Assembly (NCBI RefSeq): GCF_000712055.1
Contig: NZ_JOOA01000002.1
Location: forward strand, 1,302,001-1,366,000
From: Ruminococcus sp. HUN007
Lineage (GTDB): Bacteria; Bacillota; Clostridia; Oscillospirales; Ruminococcaceae
Length of the DNA stretch: 64,000 bases
Direction: 5' to 3'
In this document: one piece after another, positions 35,043-44,125 of the stretch
Numbering within the stretch: position 1 is the stretch's first letter
How the letters are laid out: every line of letters starts with the position of its first letter
Position numbers and translations under genes: made by a program
The notes under the pieces: model-generated
What the model was told of the DNA's origin: nothing
Database searches by the model: none
Seen by the model: the letters and a program-made list of their open reading frames with translations, nothing else

Positions 35043-37391
35043 ATGAACAAGCAGACATTTCTTGCAGAACTGAAAAGTAATCTTGAAGAACTTAGGAAAG
35101 AAGGCGTAACTTCTCCGCACGTACTTCACAACGTACTGAGTGAAACTGCAATGAAGAATCTTTCCGGACTCTGGAAGGACAGTAAAAAAGCTCATCTCGG
35201 CAAAAGACGTGCATGCTATTTTTCAATGGAATTCCTTATCGGACGTTCCATTTTCAATAACCTTCTCTGCCTCGGCATTTACAGCGATGTTGAAAAAGCA
35301 TTCGCAGAGGCCGGTTTCTCGTTAAACGACCTCGAAGCTGCAGAAGATGCTGCCCTCGGAAACGGCGGCCTCGGAAGACTTGCTGCCTGCTTCCTTGACA
35401 GTGCAGCAACTCTGAACCTTCCGCTCGACGGATACGGTATCCGCTACAAGTACGGTCTCTTTAAGCAGAAGATTGAAAACGGATTCCAGACTGAAGAAGC
35501 TGACAACTGGACAAAGTACGGCGACGCATGGTCGGTAAGACACGATGAAGATGCAGTCGAAATCAACTACAGCGACCAGAAGGTGCTTGCTGTTCCGTAC
35601 GACATCCCGATAATCGGCTACGGTGCAAAGAATATCGGCACTTTAAGGCTCTGGCAGTCAGAGGCTTTTGAGGACTTTGACTTTAAGCTCTTCAATGACC
35701 AGAAGTATCTTGAAGCAAGCCGCGAAAAGGTACTCGCTGAAGATATTTCAAGAGTTCTTTATCCGAACGACGACACACGCGAAGGCAAGAAGCTGAGACT
35801 GAAGCAGCAGTATTTCTTCTGCAGTGCCTCACTTAACGATATCATCAAGAAGCACAAGAAGAATCACGGCGACATAAAGACTCTCGCTGATTTTGTTACC
35901 ATCCAGCTCAATGACACACATCCGGTCATCTCGATCCCTGAGATCATCAGACTTCTCACACAGAACGAAGGCCTTACTTTTGACGAAGCCTTTGCAATGG
36001 CAAAGAAGATATTCAACTACACGAACCACACCATCATGCCGGAAGCTCTTGAAAAGTGGGATGAAAGCCTTATCAAGGAACTCCTTCCTGAAATCTACGA
36101 CATCATCTTCATGATAAATGAAGAATACCTCGCTGAGATGTACAGAAAGGATATCAAGAAAGAAAGCATCGAAGTCATGAAGATCATAAAGGGCGGTCAG
36201 GTTCATATGGCAAATATGGCTACCTACTGTTCATCATATGTAAACGGTGTTGCACAGATCCATACTGAGATCCTGAAAGCAAATACGCTCCACGACTGGT
36301 ATACTGTTTATCCGGAACGTTTCCAGAACAAGACAAACGGTATCACACAGAGAAGATGGCTCGCCCTCTGCAACCGTGAACTTTCGGCACTTATCACTGA
36401 ACTTCTCGGAAATGAAGACTGGGTAACTAATCTTGACGAGCTTAAGAAGCTTACAGGATATGCCGACAATGCAGATATCATAAACAGATTCCTCGCAATA
36501 AAGAAGACAAAGAAGGAACAGCTTGCAAAGTTCATCCTTGACCGCGAAGGTATAAAGATCGATCCGGACAGCATTTTCGACATCCAGATCAAGCGACTCC
36601 ACGAATACAAGAGACAGCTTCTCAACGCATTCTCCATCCTCTGGCTCTACTTCGGCATAAAGGACGGAAGCATAAAGGATCTTGCTCCGGTAACATTCAT
36701 CTTCGGTGCAAAGTCGGCTCCGGGATACAGACGTGCAAAGGCGATAATCAAGTTCATCAATGAGATAGCAGCAATGATCGAAAAGGACGACGAAGTAAAT
36801 AAGATCATAAAGGTCGTATTCGTTTCAAACTACAACGTTTCCTATGCTGAAAAGCTCATCGCTGCAGCTGAAGTCTCCGAACAGATCTCAACAGCTGGCA
36901 CGGAAGCTTCCGGTACAGGCAACATGAAGCTCATGGCAAACGGTGCTGTTACTCTCGGTACACTCGACGGTGCAAACATCGAGATCGTGGAGGAAGCCGG
37001 AAAGGAAAACAACTACATCTTCGGTGCTACAGTTAAGGAACTCGAAAAGATCATGCCGGAATACTGCTCAAGAAAGCTTGCGGCAGACAACGAAAAGATA
37101 AGAAGAGTTATAGAAACTCTCGTTGACGGCACATTCGACGACGGCGGAAGCGGTGATTTCAGAGAACTCTACACTTCCCTCCTCGACGGTGCAAGCTGGC
37201 ACGAACCGGACAACTACTACCTGCTCGGCGACCTTGAAAGCTACGTTGAAGCAAAGCTTAAGTGCAACAGCGACTACAAAGACAAGGCAGCCTTCGGCAG
37301 AAAGATGTGGCTTAACATGTGTAACTGCGGCAAGTTCAGTTCCGACAGAACTATTGCAGACTACGCGGAGAACATCTGGAAGATAAAATGA
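35043..37391 (+). CDS. glgP: Glycogen/maltodextrin phosphorylase (GT35)
   Basis: 782 residues. Phosphorolysis of alpha-1,4-glucans to glucose-1-phosphate with pyridoxal phosphate. ACYFSMEFLIGR and ALGNGGLGRLAACFLDSAAT near the N-terminus, VQLNDTHPVISIPEI, HEYKRQLLNAFSIL, and the cofactor-binding EASGTGNMKLMANGAVTLGT with the lysine. Slightly shorter than E. coli enzymes and without long insertions. Cytoplasmic. Coupled with malQ, whose products it degrades. GAGAAAGGACGAAAAA lies upstream of ATG; a terminator follows at 37499-37540. Confidence 0.96.
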   Translation: MNKQTFLAELKSNLEELRKEGVTSPHVLHNVLSETAMKNLSGLWKDSKKAHLGKRRACYFSMEFLIGRSIFNNLLCLGIYSDVEKAFAEAGFSLNDLEAAEDAALGNGGLGRLAACFLDSAATLNLPLDGYGIRYKYGLFKQKIENGFQTEEADNWTKYGDAWSVRHDEDAVEINYSDQKVLAVPYDIPIIGYGAKNIGTLRLWQSEAFEDFDFKLFNDQKYLEASREKVLAEDISRVLYPNDDTREGKKLRLKQQYFFCSASLNDIIKKHKKNHGDIKTLADFVTIQLNDTHPVISIPEIIRLLTQNEGLTFDEAFAMAKKIFNYTNHTIMPEALEKWDESLIKELLPEIYDIIFMINEEYLAEMYRKDIKKESIEVMKIIKGGQVHMANMATYCSSYVNGVAQIHTEILKANTLHDWYTVYPERFQNKTNGITQRRWLALCNRELSALITELLGNEDWVTNLDELKKLTGYADNADIINRFLAIKKTKKEQLAKFILDREGIKIDPDSIFDIQIKRLHEYKRQLLNAFSILWLYFGIKDGSIKDLAPVTFIFGAKSAPGYRRAKAIIKFINEIAAMIEKDDEVNKIIKVVFVSNYNVSYAEKLIAAAEVSEQISTAGTEASGTGNMKLMANGAVTLGTLDGANIEIVEEAGKENNYIFGATVKELEKIMPEYCSRKLAADNEKIRRVIETLVDGTFDDGGSGDFRELYTSLLDGASWHEPDNYYLLGDLESYVEAKLKCNSDYKDKAAFGRKMWLNMCNCGKFSSDRTIADYAENIWKIK

Positions 37392-37424
37392 TTTTACTTA
37401 GCGTTTCCTTAACTCTATAATATT

Positions 37425-37493
37425 AAGAAACACTGATTTGCGTGAAAGCGGAGGCGAATTCACTCGTTTACCCTCAAGCAGATCAGTGTTTCC
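37425..37493. repeat. Degenerate copy of the dispersed palindromic element after glgP
   Basis: Inverted ends AAGAAACACTGAT (37425-37437 region) and ATCAGTGTTTCC (about 37482-37493), 11 of 11 paired. The left end matches the start of the element copy at 7217. The interior differs. It forms a hairpin in the glgP 3' UTR. Confidence 0.55.
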
Positions 37494-37498
37494 ATTAG

Positions 37499-37540
37499 AT
37501 ATAGTGAAAGTCCGAATTAGAAGATTTTCACTATATTTTT
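37499..37540 (+). terminator. Intrinsic terminator of malQ-glgP
   Basis: Perfect 11-bp stem ATATAGTGAAA (37499-37509) / TTTCACTATAT (37526-37536) followed by TTTT. Confidence 0.85.
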
Positions 37541-37601
37541 GTTATTTTTAGCATGAGTCTATAATATTTCAACAATTATTTGCTTTTATAATCAGATTTC
37601 A

Positions 37602-37631
37602 TTGACACAGATTAATAGACAGTTGTATAAT
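37602..37631 (+). promoter_or_regulatory. Promoter of the dockerin protein gene
   Basis: -35 TTGACA (37602-37607) and -10 TATAAT (37626-37631), both full consensus, 18-base spacer. The start codon is about 60 bases downstream. Confidence 0.85.
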
Positions 37632-37694
37632 AGAGATTGTAGTGAAATTTAATACATTACACTACATATTTTACGATAAGGGAGATTATAAAAA

Positions 37695-38759
37695 ATGAAA
37701 AAAACAGGAACAGCAAAAGTATTATCAGGCATCTCAGCACTGGCTCTCGCATTTGCAGCCGCTGCAGGAACATACGCATTTAACGGTATCAGCACCGTAT
37801 TTGCGGAAGACACTGCGGCAACAACTGAAACAGAAGCTGAAGTTCAAAACCTGACAGACGAACAGATCAAAGGCACATGGGAAGGATTTTACACCGGTTA
37901 CTCTAACAGTACAAATATCGAAAGAACAATAAAACTCGATATTTATGACTGCACAGACGGAAAAATCAAAGGTTTTGCAACCATTACTTCCACTGAACAC
38001 GAAAAGTATTATTTTACAGGATCCTATAATTCCAAAACAGGTAAAATGACTTTTAAGGGTCAGTCATGGGAAGAAAACGCAGACAACTGGGGATTTGGTT
38101 CCTTTTCAGGTACAGTTGATCCGACAGACAAATCTTACAGCGGAGTCACAGATTCATCATCAGCCAAGCCTTTCAAACTCACAAAAAAATCTGATGATTT
38201 CACTGACATGAAAATCAAAAAAGAAAACATTCACAGACAGTGGGTCGGCGAATATGACGGTAATAGCGGAGACATAGTTGTAAGAAGAAACTACAAGTTT
38301 ACTATCGATGATATTTCCGATGATAATAAAATAACCGGTACAGCTTACTTTTCACCTTCTGAAAAGGCAGACCAGCAGTATGCAGAAACAGGAAGTTACA
38401 AATTCTCAGGTACAATCAGCGAAGAAAGTGGAAACATAAACATGCAGGGTTTTGAATGGATCGAACATCCGGAATCTTCTAATTTTTCTTTTGTAAAACT
38501 TAACGGCTTCTTCCACGACAATAAAATCGTAGGCGTTTCCGAAAAAGGCATCTGGTCAATGGAAGCAACTGATATCACAACCGGTGACGTCAACTATGAT
38601 AACAAATTAGGTGCTGAGGATCTTATCGTAATGAAAAGATACATACTGGGTGACCTCGATTTCAGCCAGGCAATGGTAAGCCTCACCGACATGAACGGTG
38701 ACGGAGTCGTAAACGTTATGGACTTCAACATCACCATCAACCGCATACTCAATTCATAA
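37695..38759 (+). CDS. Secreted dockerin-containing protein (cellulosome component)
   Basis: 354 residues. A signal peptide (MKKTGTAKVLSGISALALAF..., likely cleaved after VFA) is followed by two related beta-rich modules of about 110 residues (GTWEGFYTGYSNSTNIERTI at about 55 and RQWVGEYDGNSGDIVVRRNY at about 180). A C-terminal type I dockerin follows, with two calcium-binding repeats (GDVNYDNKLGAEDLIVMKRY and DMNGDGVVNVMDFNITINRI) that would plug into a scaffoldin cohesin. The duplicated module is not recognised as a catalytic or binding family; no catalytic motif is visible. Own promoter and terminator, so monocistronic. Confidence 0.88.
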   Translation: MKKTGTAKVLSGISALALAFAAAAGTYAFNGISTVFAEDTAATTETEAEVQNLTDEQIKGTWEGFYTGYSNSTNIERTIKLDIYDCTDGKIKGFATITSTEHEKYYFTGSYNSKTGKMTFKGQSWEENADNWGFGSFSGTVDPTDKSYSGVTDSSSAKPFKLTKKSDDFTDMKIKKENIHRQWVGEYDGNSGDIVVRRNYKFTIDDISDDNKITGTAYFSPSEKADQQYAETGSYKFSGTISEESGNINMQGFEWIEHPESSNFSFVKLNGFFHDNKIVGVSEKGIWSMEATDITTGDVNYDNKLGAEDLIVMKRYILGDLDFSQAMVSLTDMNGDGVVNVMDFNITINRILNS

Positions 38760-38787
38760 TTTCTGACGAACAGGAATATATAATAAT

Positions 38788-38825
38788 CCCCCGGAGATCA
38801 TACGTTTTCCGTATGTCTCCGGGGG
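38788..38825 (+). terminator. Intrinsic terminator of the dockerin gene
   Basis: Long stem CCCCCGGAGA (38788-38797) / TCTCCGGGGG (38816-38825) with an additional inner CATACG/CGTATG pairing and a T loop; a short T-rich stretch follows. Confidence 0.85.
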
Positions 38826-38843
38826 TTGTTTGATTTATAACAA

Positions 38844-38889
38844 ACGGGTGCCAGTCGGCGCCCGTTTTCAATAGCATGCCGAAGGCATT
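38844..38889 (+). repeat. 46-bp REP-like palindromic repeat, copy 1
   Basis: Two hairpins in tandem: a GC-rich stem (ACGGGTGCC...GGCGCCCGT) and ATGCC-GAA-GGCAT, joined by TTTCAATAGC. The same 46-bp layout occurs at 39191-39236 (inverted) and 41135-41180. Confidence 0.85.
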
Positions 38890-38995
38890 CCATAGTCAGG
38901 CAGCAAAAGCCATCCCACAAGTAAATACACTTACTAATCCATAAGCTGTATTTATAATATAATAATGTATGACACGTTGTCTTAGCGGTGGTTTT

Positions 38996-39121
38996 CTATA
39001 TAGTATTAAGCATCTTATGCGAGATCCGCTTCATAGTTGCGGAATCTTCCGGCATCTCGTCAACTGCCATTTCCACTGCAGCTTCCAGATCTGTTTCTTC
39101 TTTCTGATATCTGCTTATTTG
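38996..39121 (-). pseudogene. Remnant of an Rpn-type PD-(D/E)XK nuclease/transposase gene (C-terminal)
   Basis: A 41-codon minus-strand frame contains EETDLEAAVEMAVDEMPED, which resembles the C-terminal region of Rpn family recombination-promoting nucleases (where an EEEQDLxKAVDxAIDEMPED-like segment is common). There is no start, an in-frame stop lies immediately upstream, and the catalytic part is gone. It is bracketed by two inverted REP-like repeats (38844 and 39191). The call rests on one short motif. Confidence 0.5.
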
Positions 39122-39190
39122 CTATTATAGCATTTTGAAGGTTACTTTACAATACTTAAGCCCTCCCATTTTTCCAGCCACACGAAAAGG

Positions 39191-39236
39191 TACGCCTTCG
39201 GCGTGCTATTGAACACGGCCACCGCACGGTGGCCGT
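39191..39236 (-). repeat. 46-bp REP-like palindromic repeat, copy 2 (inverted)
   Basis: Reverse complement of the layout at 38844: GC stem ACGGCCACC...GGTGGCCGT, TTCAATAGC, then a CGCCGAAGGCG hairpin. Compensating changes keep both stems paired, so the structure rather than the sequence is kept. The ISL3 element starts 18 bases further on. Confidence 0.85.
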
Positions 39237-39253
39237 AATAATAAATTTTTTTT

Positions 39254-40852
39254 GGCCTTTCGTCGTTTATAGTGGGTAGACCATGAAAGCCACTTGCTAA
39301 AATTCATATAATGGAGTATCATTTAAAGTACCAGTAAATAAAGGAAGGTACATACAATTGTTTGATAATACAGCTTTATTCACAGCAGCACTTCAGCTCG
39401 AATATCCATGGAAAGTCACCAAGGTAGAACTTAAACCAGAAAAAGAAGGTTCATCGAAAATGGAACTTCATATAGACGTAGACTTTGAACGAGGAGCAAG
39501 GTTCATATTCTATTTTGATGATGGAAAGCAGTGGGTAGATGCAGATGGAAAACCAATTGAGAAGAGCGCCCACGACACCGTAAAAAGAACATGGCAACAT
39601 CTGAATTTCTTTCAGTACAAAACATATATACACGCCAGAGTGCCTAAAGTAAGTGACGGAGAAGGCCATTGTCCAACAGCTCGTGTACCGTGGGCAAGAA
39701 AGAATTCAGGATTCACGCTGCTGTTTGAAGCTATGGTGATGGAATATGCAAAACATATGTCCGTATCATCAATTGCTAAGCTTCTGGAAGTGAACGATAA
39801 AAGACTTTGGCGAGTAATCAAGCATTACGTTGATGACGCACGTAAGCTTGAAGACTATTCATCAGTCAGAAACTTAGGAATTGATGAAACAAGCCGTAAA
39901 GGACATAACTACATAAGTGTCATGGTTGATCTGGACGAACGCAAAGTAATCTATACAACAGAAGGAAAAGATCATACAACAGTAGATAAGTTTGTAACTG
40001 ACTTCAAGGAACACAAAGGAGTTCCTGACAATATAGATATTGTTACATGTGATATGTCCCTTGGATTCAAGAAAGGAATAACTGAAAACTTTAAAAACAG
40101 CAAAACAGTAGCTGACAAATTTCATGTAATTAAACACGCTAATGAAGCAGTTGATAAAGTACGGAAAAAAGAGAGTAAGTATGAGTCAGAGCTTAAAGGA
40201 AGCAAATATCTTTGGCTGAAAAACGAAGGCAATCTGACAGACAAACAACTCGAATGGAAACAGAAAATCCTTAAGTCTGCAAAGCATTTAAAGACTGCAA
40301 GAGCATATGCTATCAGAGTGGAACTACAGGATATTTATGAGCAGTGCATAGATAGACAAAGTGCAGAACCAAGACTAAAAAAGCTATGTTCCTGGATGAT
40401 GCATTCACGCCTTGATGACATTAAAGGGTTCTGCAAACTCGTTAAAAGTCACTGGACTGAAATACTTAACTACTTTGATTACAGATATACAAATGCTATT
40501 CTTGAAGGCGTAAACTGCATAATACAAAATGTTAAGTGCAGAGCACGTGGTTTTAGAAATATGGAGTATTTCAAAACAATGATATATCTGAACTGCGGAA
40601 AGCTTGATATTGACACTGCTGTTAATAATGCTATTAAAACATTCGCTTTGGTATAACTGAGCTTTTATGCCGCGAAAGCCACTTGATAATGAGAAGGCAG
40701 TGTGATAGGCTGTTTGCCAGGCAGCACAGCCTTTAGGCGGCGCCTGCCTCGGCGGACAGAATATCATGCTGACAGAGGCTCATTGTCAAGTGGATCGTGG
40801 AATAAATGCGTACCTGAAGATAGGCCTTACCCACTACAAATGACGAATCACC
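39254..40852 (+). mobile_element. ISL3-family insertion sequence (~1.6 kb) with apparent 8-bp target duplication
   Basis: Left end GGCCTTTCGTCGTTTATAGT (39254) and the inverted right end GGTGATTCGTCATTTGTAGT (from 40852) match at 20 of 25 positions. Exactly eight T flank each end (39246-39253 and 40853-40860), fitting the 8-bp duplication of ISL3 elements, with the caveat that T-runs are easily coincidental. One transposase gene inside. A direct repeat GAAAGCCACTTG occurs on both sides of the gene (about 39284 and 40674) and a related copy near the right end; these may be transposase sites. The right 190 bases hold GC-rich hairpins. Confidence 0.85.
39358..40656 (+). CDS. ISL3-family transposase
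   Basis: 432 residues. The N-terminus is a short zinc-finger-poor region, then FEAMVMEYAKHMSVSSIAKL (helix-turn-helix), and the DDE catalytic domain with NLGIDETSRKGHNYISVMVD (first Asp) and DIVTCDMSLGFKKGI (second Asp), ending RNMEYFKTMIYLNCG. The frame is intact. Start is TTG at 39358, with AAGGAAGGTAC upstream. Probably functional by sequence. Confidence 0.92.
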   Translation: MFDNTALFTAALQLEYPWKVTKVELKPEKEGSSKMELHIDVDFERGARFIFYFDDGKQWVDADGKPIEKSAHDTVKRTWQHLNFFQYKTYIHARVPKVSDGEGHCPTARVPWARKNSGFTLLFEAMVMEYAKHMSVSSIAKLLEVNDKRLWRVIKHYVDDARKLEDYSSVRNLGIDETSRKGHNYISVMVDLDERKVIYTTEGKDHTTVDKFVTDFKEHKGVPDNIDIVTCDMSLGFKKGITENFKNSKTVADKFHVIKHANEAVDKVRKKESKYESELKGSKYLWLKNEGNLTDKQLEWKQKILKSAKHLKTARAYAIRVELQDIYEQCIDRQSAEPRLKKLCSWMMHSRLDDIKGFCKLVKSHWTEILNYFDYRYTNAILEGVNCIIQNVKCRARGFRNMEYFKTMIYLNCGKLDIDTAVNNAIKTFALV

Positions 40853-40922
40853 TTTTTTTTAATCATGCTATAATAACTTTTGAAATCAATCAACTATAAT
40901 TTAATCAAACAGTAGGAATCAT

Positions 40923-41111
40923 ATGCAGCTTGATCAGGAAATGCGCAAAACACTCTCAGAAAAAACAGATTCTTCTTCACCGTCCCAAACCATATTTTTA
41001 TCTGATGACGAAGCCAAACTACTACTAAGATTTCGCCTTCTTAACAAACAAAATAAAAGTAAAGCGGAATCATTCATTGACAATCTCAACGAAACTCAGA
41101 ATAAAAAATAG
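40923..41111 (+). CDS. Small hypothetical protein (62 aa)
   Basis: ATG at 40923 with TAGGAATC six bases before. The product is hydrophilic, Ser/Lys/Asn rich, with a possible helix LSDDEAKLLLRFRLLNKQNK; no family recognised. It begins about 70 bases after the ISL3 right end, just inside the duplicated T-run, so the element separates it from whatever lay upstream. The length and upstream sequence also resemble the first ORF of the IS at 44126, which has the same GTAGGAATCA in front, so it may be a remnant of such an element. Confidence 0.4.
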   Translation: MQLDQEMRKTLSEKTDSSSPSQTIFLSDDEAKLLLRFRLLNKQNKSKAESFIDNLNETQNKK

Positions 41112-41134
41112 CAGTAAAAGATTTGCTTTTTCCA

Positions 41135-41180
41135 ACGGGTGCCAAACGGCACCCGTATTCAATAGCATGCCGAAGGCATT
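41135..41180 (+). repeat. 46-bp REP-like palindromic repeat, copy 3
   Basis: Same layout and length as the copies at 38844 and 39191: ACGGGTGCC...GGCACCCGT, TTCAATAGC, ATGCC-GAA-GGCAT. It lies about 80 bases before the AAA/PD-(D/E)XK gene. Confidence 0.85.
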
Positions 41181-41259
41181 CATTTTCAGTTGCGAAGGTG
41201 GTCCAAATATAGTATAATTGAATAGTAAAGCTAAACTTAAAAGCAGGGAGGAAAACAGC

Positions 41260-42852
41260 ATGGGAATATACTTTAATCCCGGAAATGAAGGATTCAGAAA
41301 AGCCGCCGAAAGCAAAATATATATCGACAAGTCAGGACTTTTAAACTTTACGAATGAACTGTTCCGTGAAGAAAAAAACTGTGTTTCCGTTAGTCACGCA
41401 CGTCGTTTCGGAAAATCACAGGCTGCTGAAATGCTCGAATCCTATTACAGCCGCGGATGTAATTCAAAAGAACTCTTTTCTCCTCTTGAAATATCAAAGT
41501 CACCTGATTTTGAGAAGCATCTCAACAAATATAACGTAATACATGTCGATGTTTCTTCGTTTGCCGATGACTACAAAAATGATATTGTCAAGGCAATAAA
41601 AGCAACGCTGTTCAAGGAAATAAAAACAGTATATCCTGATGTTGATTATAATTCTTCTACTGCATCCATCCTTGCTGGAGTATACGAAAAAACGATCACA
41701 CCGGATAATCCGAACGGCATCAAATTCGTTATAATACTCGATGAATGGGACTGTGTTATAAGAAACTTTTCCGATTCTCCGGAACTGGTTCATGAATATA
41801 TGCAGTTTCTCCACGCTATGTTTAAAAGCAAGGAAGCAAAAACATTTCTCGGTCTTGGATATATAACAGGTATACTCCCAATCAAGAAAATCAAAGATGA
41901 ATCTGCGCTTAACAACTTTAAAGAATATACGATGATCCAGTCAGATGAACTGACACCATATTTCGGATTTACGGAAGAAGAAGTAAGAACGCTTTGCACA
42001 CAGTATGACATGCCGTTTGATTCAGTTAAGGAATGGTACAACGGATATCTTATAAACGGAAAACACATGTACAATCCGAACTCTGTATCAGAAGCGATGC
42101 AAAAGAAAAAAATTGCGCCGTACTGGAAAAACACTTCTGCTTTTGAAACGATAAACACATTCATAACAATGAATTTCGACGGACTTAAAGAAGACATTAT
42201 CGCTATGCTTTCCGGAGAAAAAATATATGTAAATGTCAGAAATTTCGAAAATGATTTTTCAACCATCGCTAACAAGGATGATGCACTGACAGCACTTATT
42301 CATCTGGGATATCTCGCTTTTGACGAAGAAGAACGTTCAGCATATATACCTAACTACGAAGTATCTGATGCTTATCAGTCAGCAATCAGTAAAGGAAACT
42401 GGACCGAAGTAGCAAAAACCATTTCCCGCTGTGAAGAACTTCTTCTGATGACAATTAAGAAAAAAGCTGAAAAAGTTGCCGAGCTCATCGCACTTTCACA
42501 TGAAACATATACATCCATTCTTAAATACAACGATGAAAATGCCCTGAGCTGTGCGATTACAATGGCCTACTTTACCGCTCCGGCTTACTACACAGTCGTC
42601 AGAGAGTTTCCATCCGGGAAAGGATTTGCCGATATTGTAATGATACCGCGTGCAGATTCCGGTAACAAACCGGCAATGATCATCGAACTGAAATATGATA
42701 AAACCGCAGATGCCGCTATCCGTCAGATAAAGGAAAACAGATATTCCGGATTACTAAGCGGTTACGGAAGCGAAGTCCTTCTTGTAGGAATAAACTACGA
42801 CAAAGATACGAAAACACATGAATGTGTGATTGAAAGTGCTTTGATTAAATAA
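41260..42852 (+). CDS. AAA-ATPase-like protein with C-terminal PD-(D/E)XK nuclease domain
   Basis: 530 residues. The N-terminal AAA-like module reads YIDKSGLLNFTNEL, then HARRFGKSQAAEML, a P-loop-like GRRRFGKS variant, and FVIILDEWDCVIR (Walker B-like). The C-terminal domain has GFADIVMIPRAD and MIIELKYDKTADAA, the D...ExK pattern of the PD-(D/E)XK fold. This architecture (AAA-ATPase_like plus PDDEXK) is multi-copy in gut Firmicutes and Bacteroidetes; function unknown, with mobility or defence suspected. ATG at 41260 has GGGAGG eight bases upstream. Monogenic, between a REP-like repeat and a terminator. Confidence 0.85.
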   Translation: MGIYFNPGNEGFRKAAESKIYIDKSGLLNFTNELFREEKNCVSVSHARRFGKSQAAEMLESYYSRGCNSKELFSPLEISKSPDFEKHLNKYNVIHVDVSSFADDYKNDIVKAIKATLFKEIKTVYPDVDYNSSTASILAGVYEKTITPDNPNGIKFVIILDEWDCVIRNFSDSPELVHEYMQFLHAMFKSKEAKTFLGLGYITGILPIKKIKDESALNNFKEYTMIQSDELTPYFGFTEEEVRTLCTQYDMPFDSVKEWYNGYLINGKHMYNPNSVSEAMQKKKIAPYWKNTSAFETINTFITMNFDGLKEDIIAMLSGEKIYVNVRNFENDFSTIANKDDALTALIHLGYLAFDEEERSAYIPNYEVSDAYQSAISKGNWTEVAKTISRCEELLLMTIKKKAEKVAELIALSHETYTSILKYNDENALSCAITMAYFTAPAYYTVVREFPSGKGFADIVMIPRADSGNKPAMIIELKYDKTADAAIRQIKENRYSGLLSGYGSEVLLVGINYDKDTKTHECVIESALIK

Positions 42853-42858
42853 GAAATG

Positions 42859-42902
42859 AAAAACGGAATGCTCTCATATCGTAGAGAAAACATTCCGTTT
42901 TT
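42859..42902. terminator. Bidirectional intrinsic terminator
   Basis: Stem AAACGGAATG (42861-42870) / CATTCCGTTT (42891-42900), with a small inner CTCT/AGAG stem and A- and T-runs on the two sides. It serves the AAA gene and the convergent permease gene. Confidence 0.9.
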
Positions 42903-42904
42903 TA

Positions 42905-43606
42905 TTATCTGCAATACTTAACCCCTTTAAGATAAAGTCTGCAGCTTAGAAAATATGAACCCCAATATGCCAGCAGTGATACCATAATTACTGATATCTT
43001 CAATACTAAAGGCGCTTCATATTCTTTGATCTTGCCAAACATTTCAGTCGGTGTGATATTACTGTTACTGATCAAAACCGCAGTAAATCCTATGATCAAT
43101 AACATCTGAAAGAAAACCATAACCGTAATTGCTTTTCTTACTCCCATACGAATGGTAAGCGGCAGAACAACCGCGCAGTATAACAACTGTAAACATGAAT
43201 AACCTATAAACAGCCATGGCATAACCGTAAATCCTGTATATCCTCTCGACGCTTCAATATTTCTGAACAGAGAATCAAATATCAGTGCAGTAATGAGATG
43301 CAGTATTGTCACAAGAAATATTATTGCATATTTTACGAGGAGATATCCCTTGTAACCCGATGATGTTGATGTTACAAAGTATCCCCATATTTTTTTCTCA
43401 TTCATTTTCAGTAATGATGAATCCATGAATACTATACTAAATAATACGTATACTGGTGCAAAAGTACGAAATGAATCCATACCCTCAACGTTTCTAAATA
43501 CATATTCCAGACTAAAGATATTCAATAAAGGATACATTCCCAGAAAAACTACAGTTAAAACAAAAACCCAGTTCTGCCGCAGTTCCTTGTAGATCCAGCC
43601 TTTCAT
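42905..43606 (-). CDS. ABC transporter permease, YtrA-associated, third of the operon
   Basis: 233 residues with about six membrane segments; begins MKGWIYKELRQNWVFVLTVV and ends CRLYLKGVKYCR. It is a paralogue of the interrupted permease at 43637-46033, which shares the MKGWIYKELRQ start and CCLYLKGVEHYGE end. ATG at 43606 with AAGGAGAG seven bases upstream is preferred to a GTG six codons earlier. ABC-2-like export permease; the substrate is not known. With the neighbouring gene broken, this may be the remaining partner of the permease at 46030. Confidence 0.75.
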   Translation of the reverse strand: MKGWIYKELRQNWVFVLTVVFLGMYPLLNIFSLEYVFRNVEGMDSFRTFAPVYVLFSIVFMDSSLLKMNEKKIWGYFVTSTSSGYKGYLLVKYAIIFLVTILHLITALIFDSLFRNIEASRGYTGFTVMPWLFIGYSCLQLLYCAVVLPLTIRMGVRKAITVMVFFQMLLIIGFTAVLISNSNITPTEMFGKIKEYEAPLVLKISVIMVSLLAYWGSYFLSCRLYLKGVKYCR

Positions 43607-44125
43607 TACACAACTCTCCTTCACCTGCTATATCTCCTATTCCCCGTAATGTTCCACGCCTTTGAGGTAAAGGCAGCATGTTATCTTGTAAGAAAGATAA
43701 TAGATAAGTATCGAACACGCAATAAATACCGGCCAGGAACTCAGAGATCCAAATATTTTTAAAACCAAACGCGCTGTATCCATTATTTTTTCTGTATCAT
43801 CTGTTAATATCAGCATAATAAGCGATACGAACGCCAGCAGTATCAGAGATATAACTTTAACTGTATTTCCTCTCTGTGTCCCAAACCGGTAAACAAACGG
43901 TATATCTATCGCACGTACAATTAACTGTATACATAAAATCGGTATTAAAGCTTTTCTTACACGGTTTTCAATACTCCAGCCAACAAAATAAGGATCATAA
44001 ACTAAACCAGCTATAACGGTACCTATAAAAAACAAGGCCATCATAATCAGTATAAAGCGGTATTTATTAAAGAGAAAAGCCCGGAAACCATCTGGCGTTG
44101 AAACGGTAAAATACCCAAAACTTTT

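Noticed and set aside
38840..41185. CRISPR array
   Set aside because: The three 46-bp repeats are in both orientations, unevenly spaced and each self-complementary; no spacer pattern and no cas genes.
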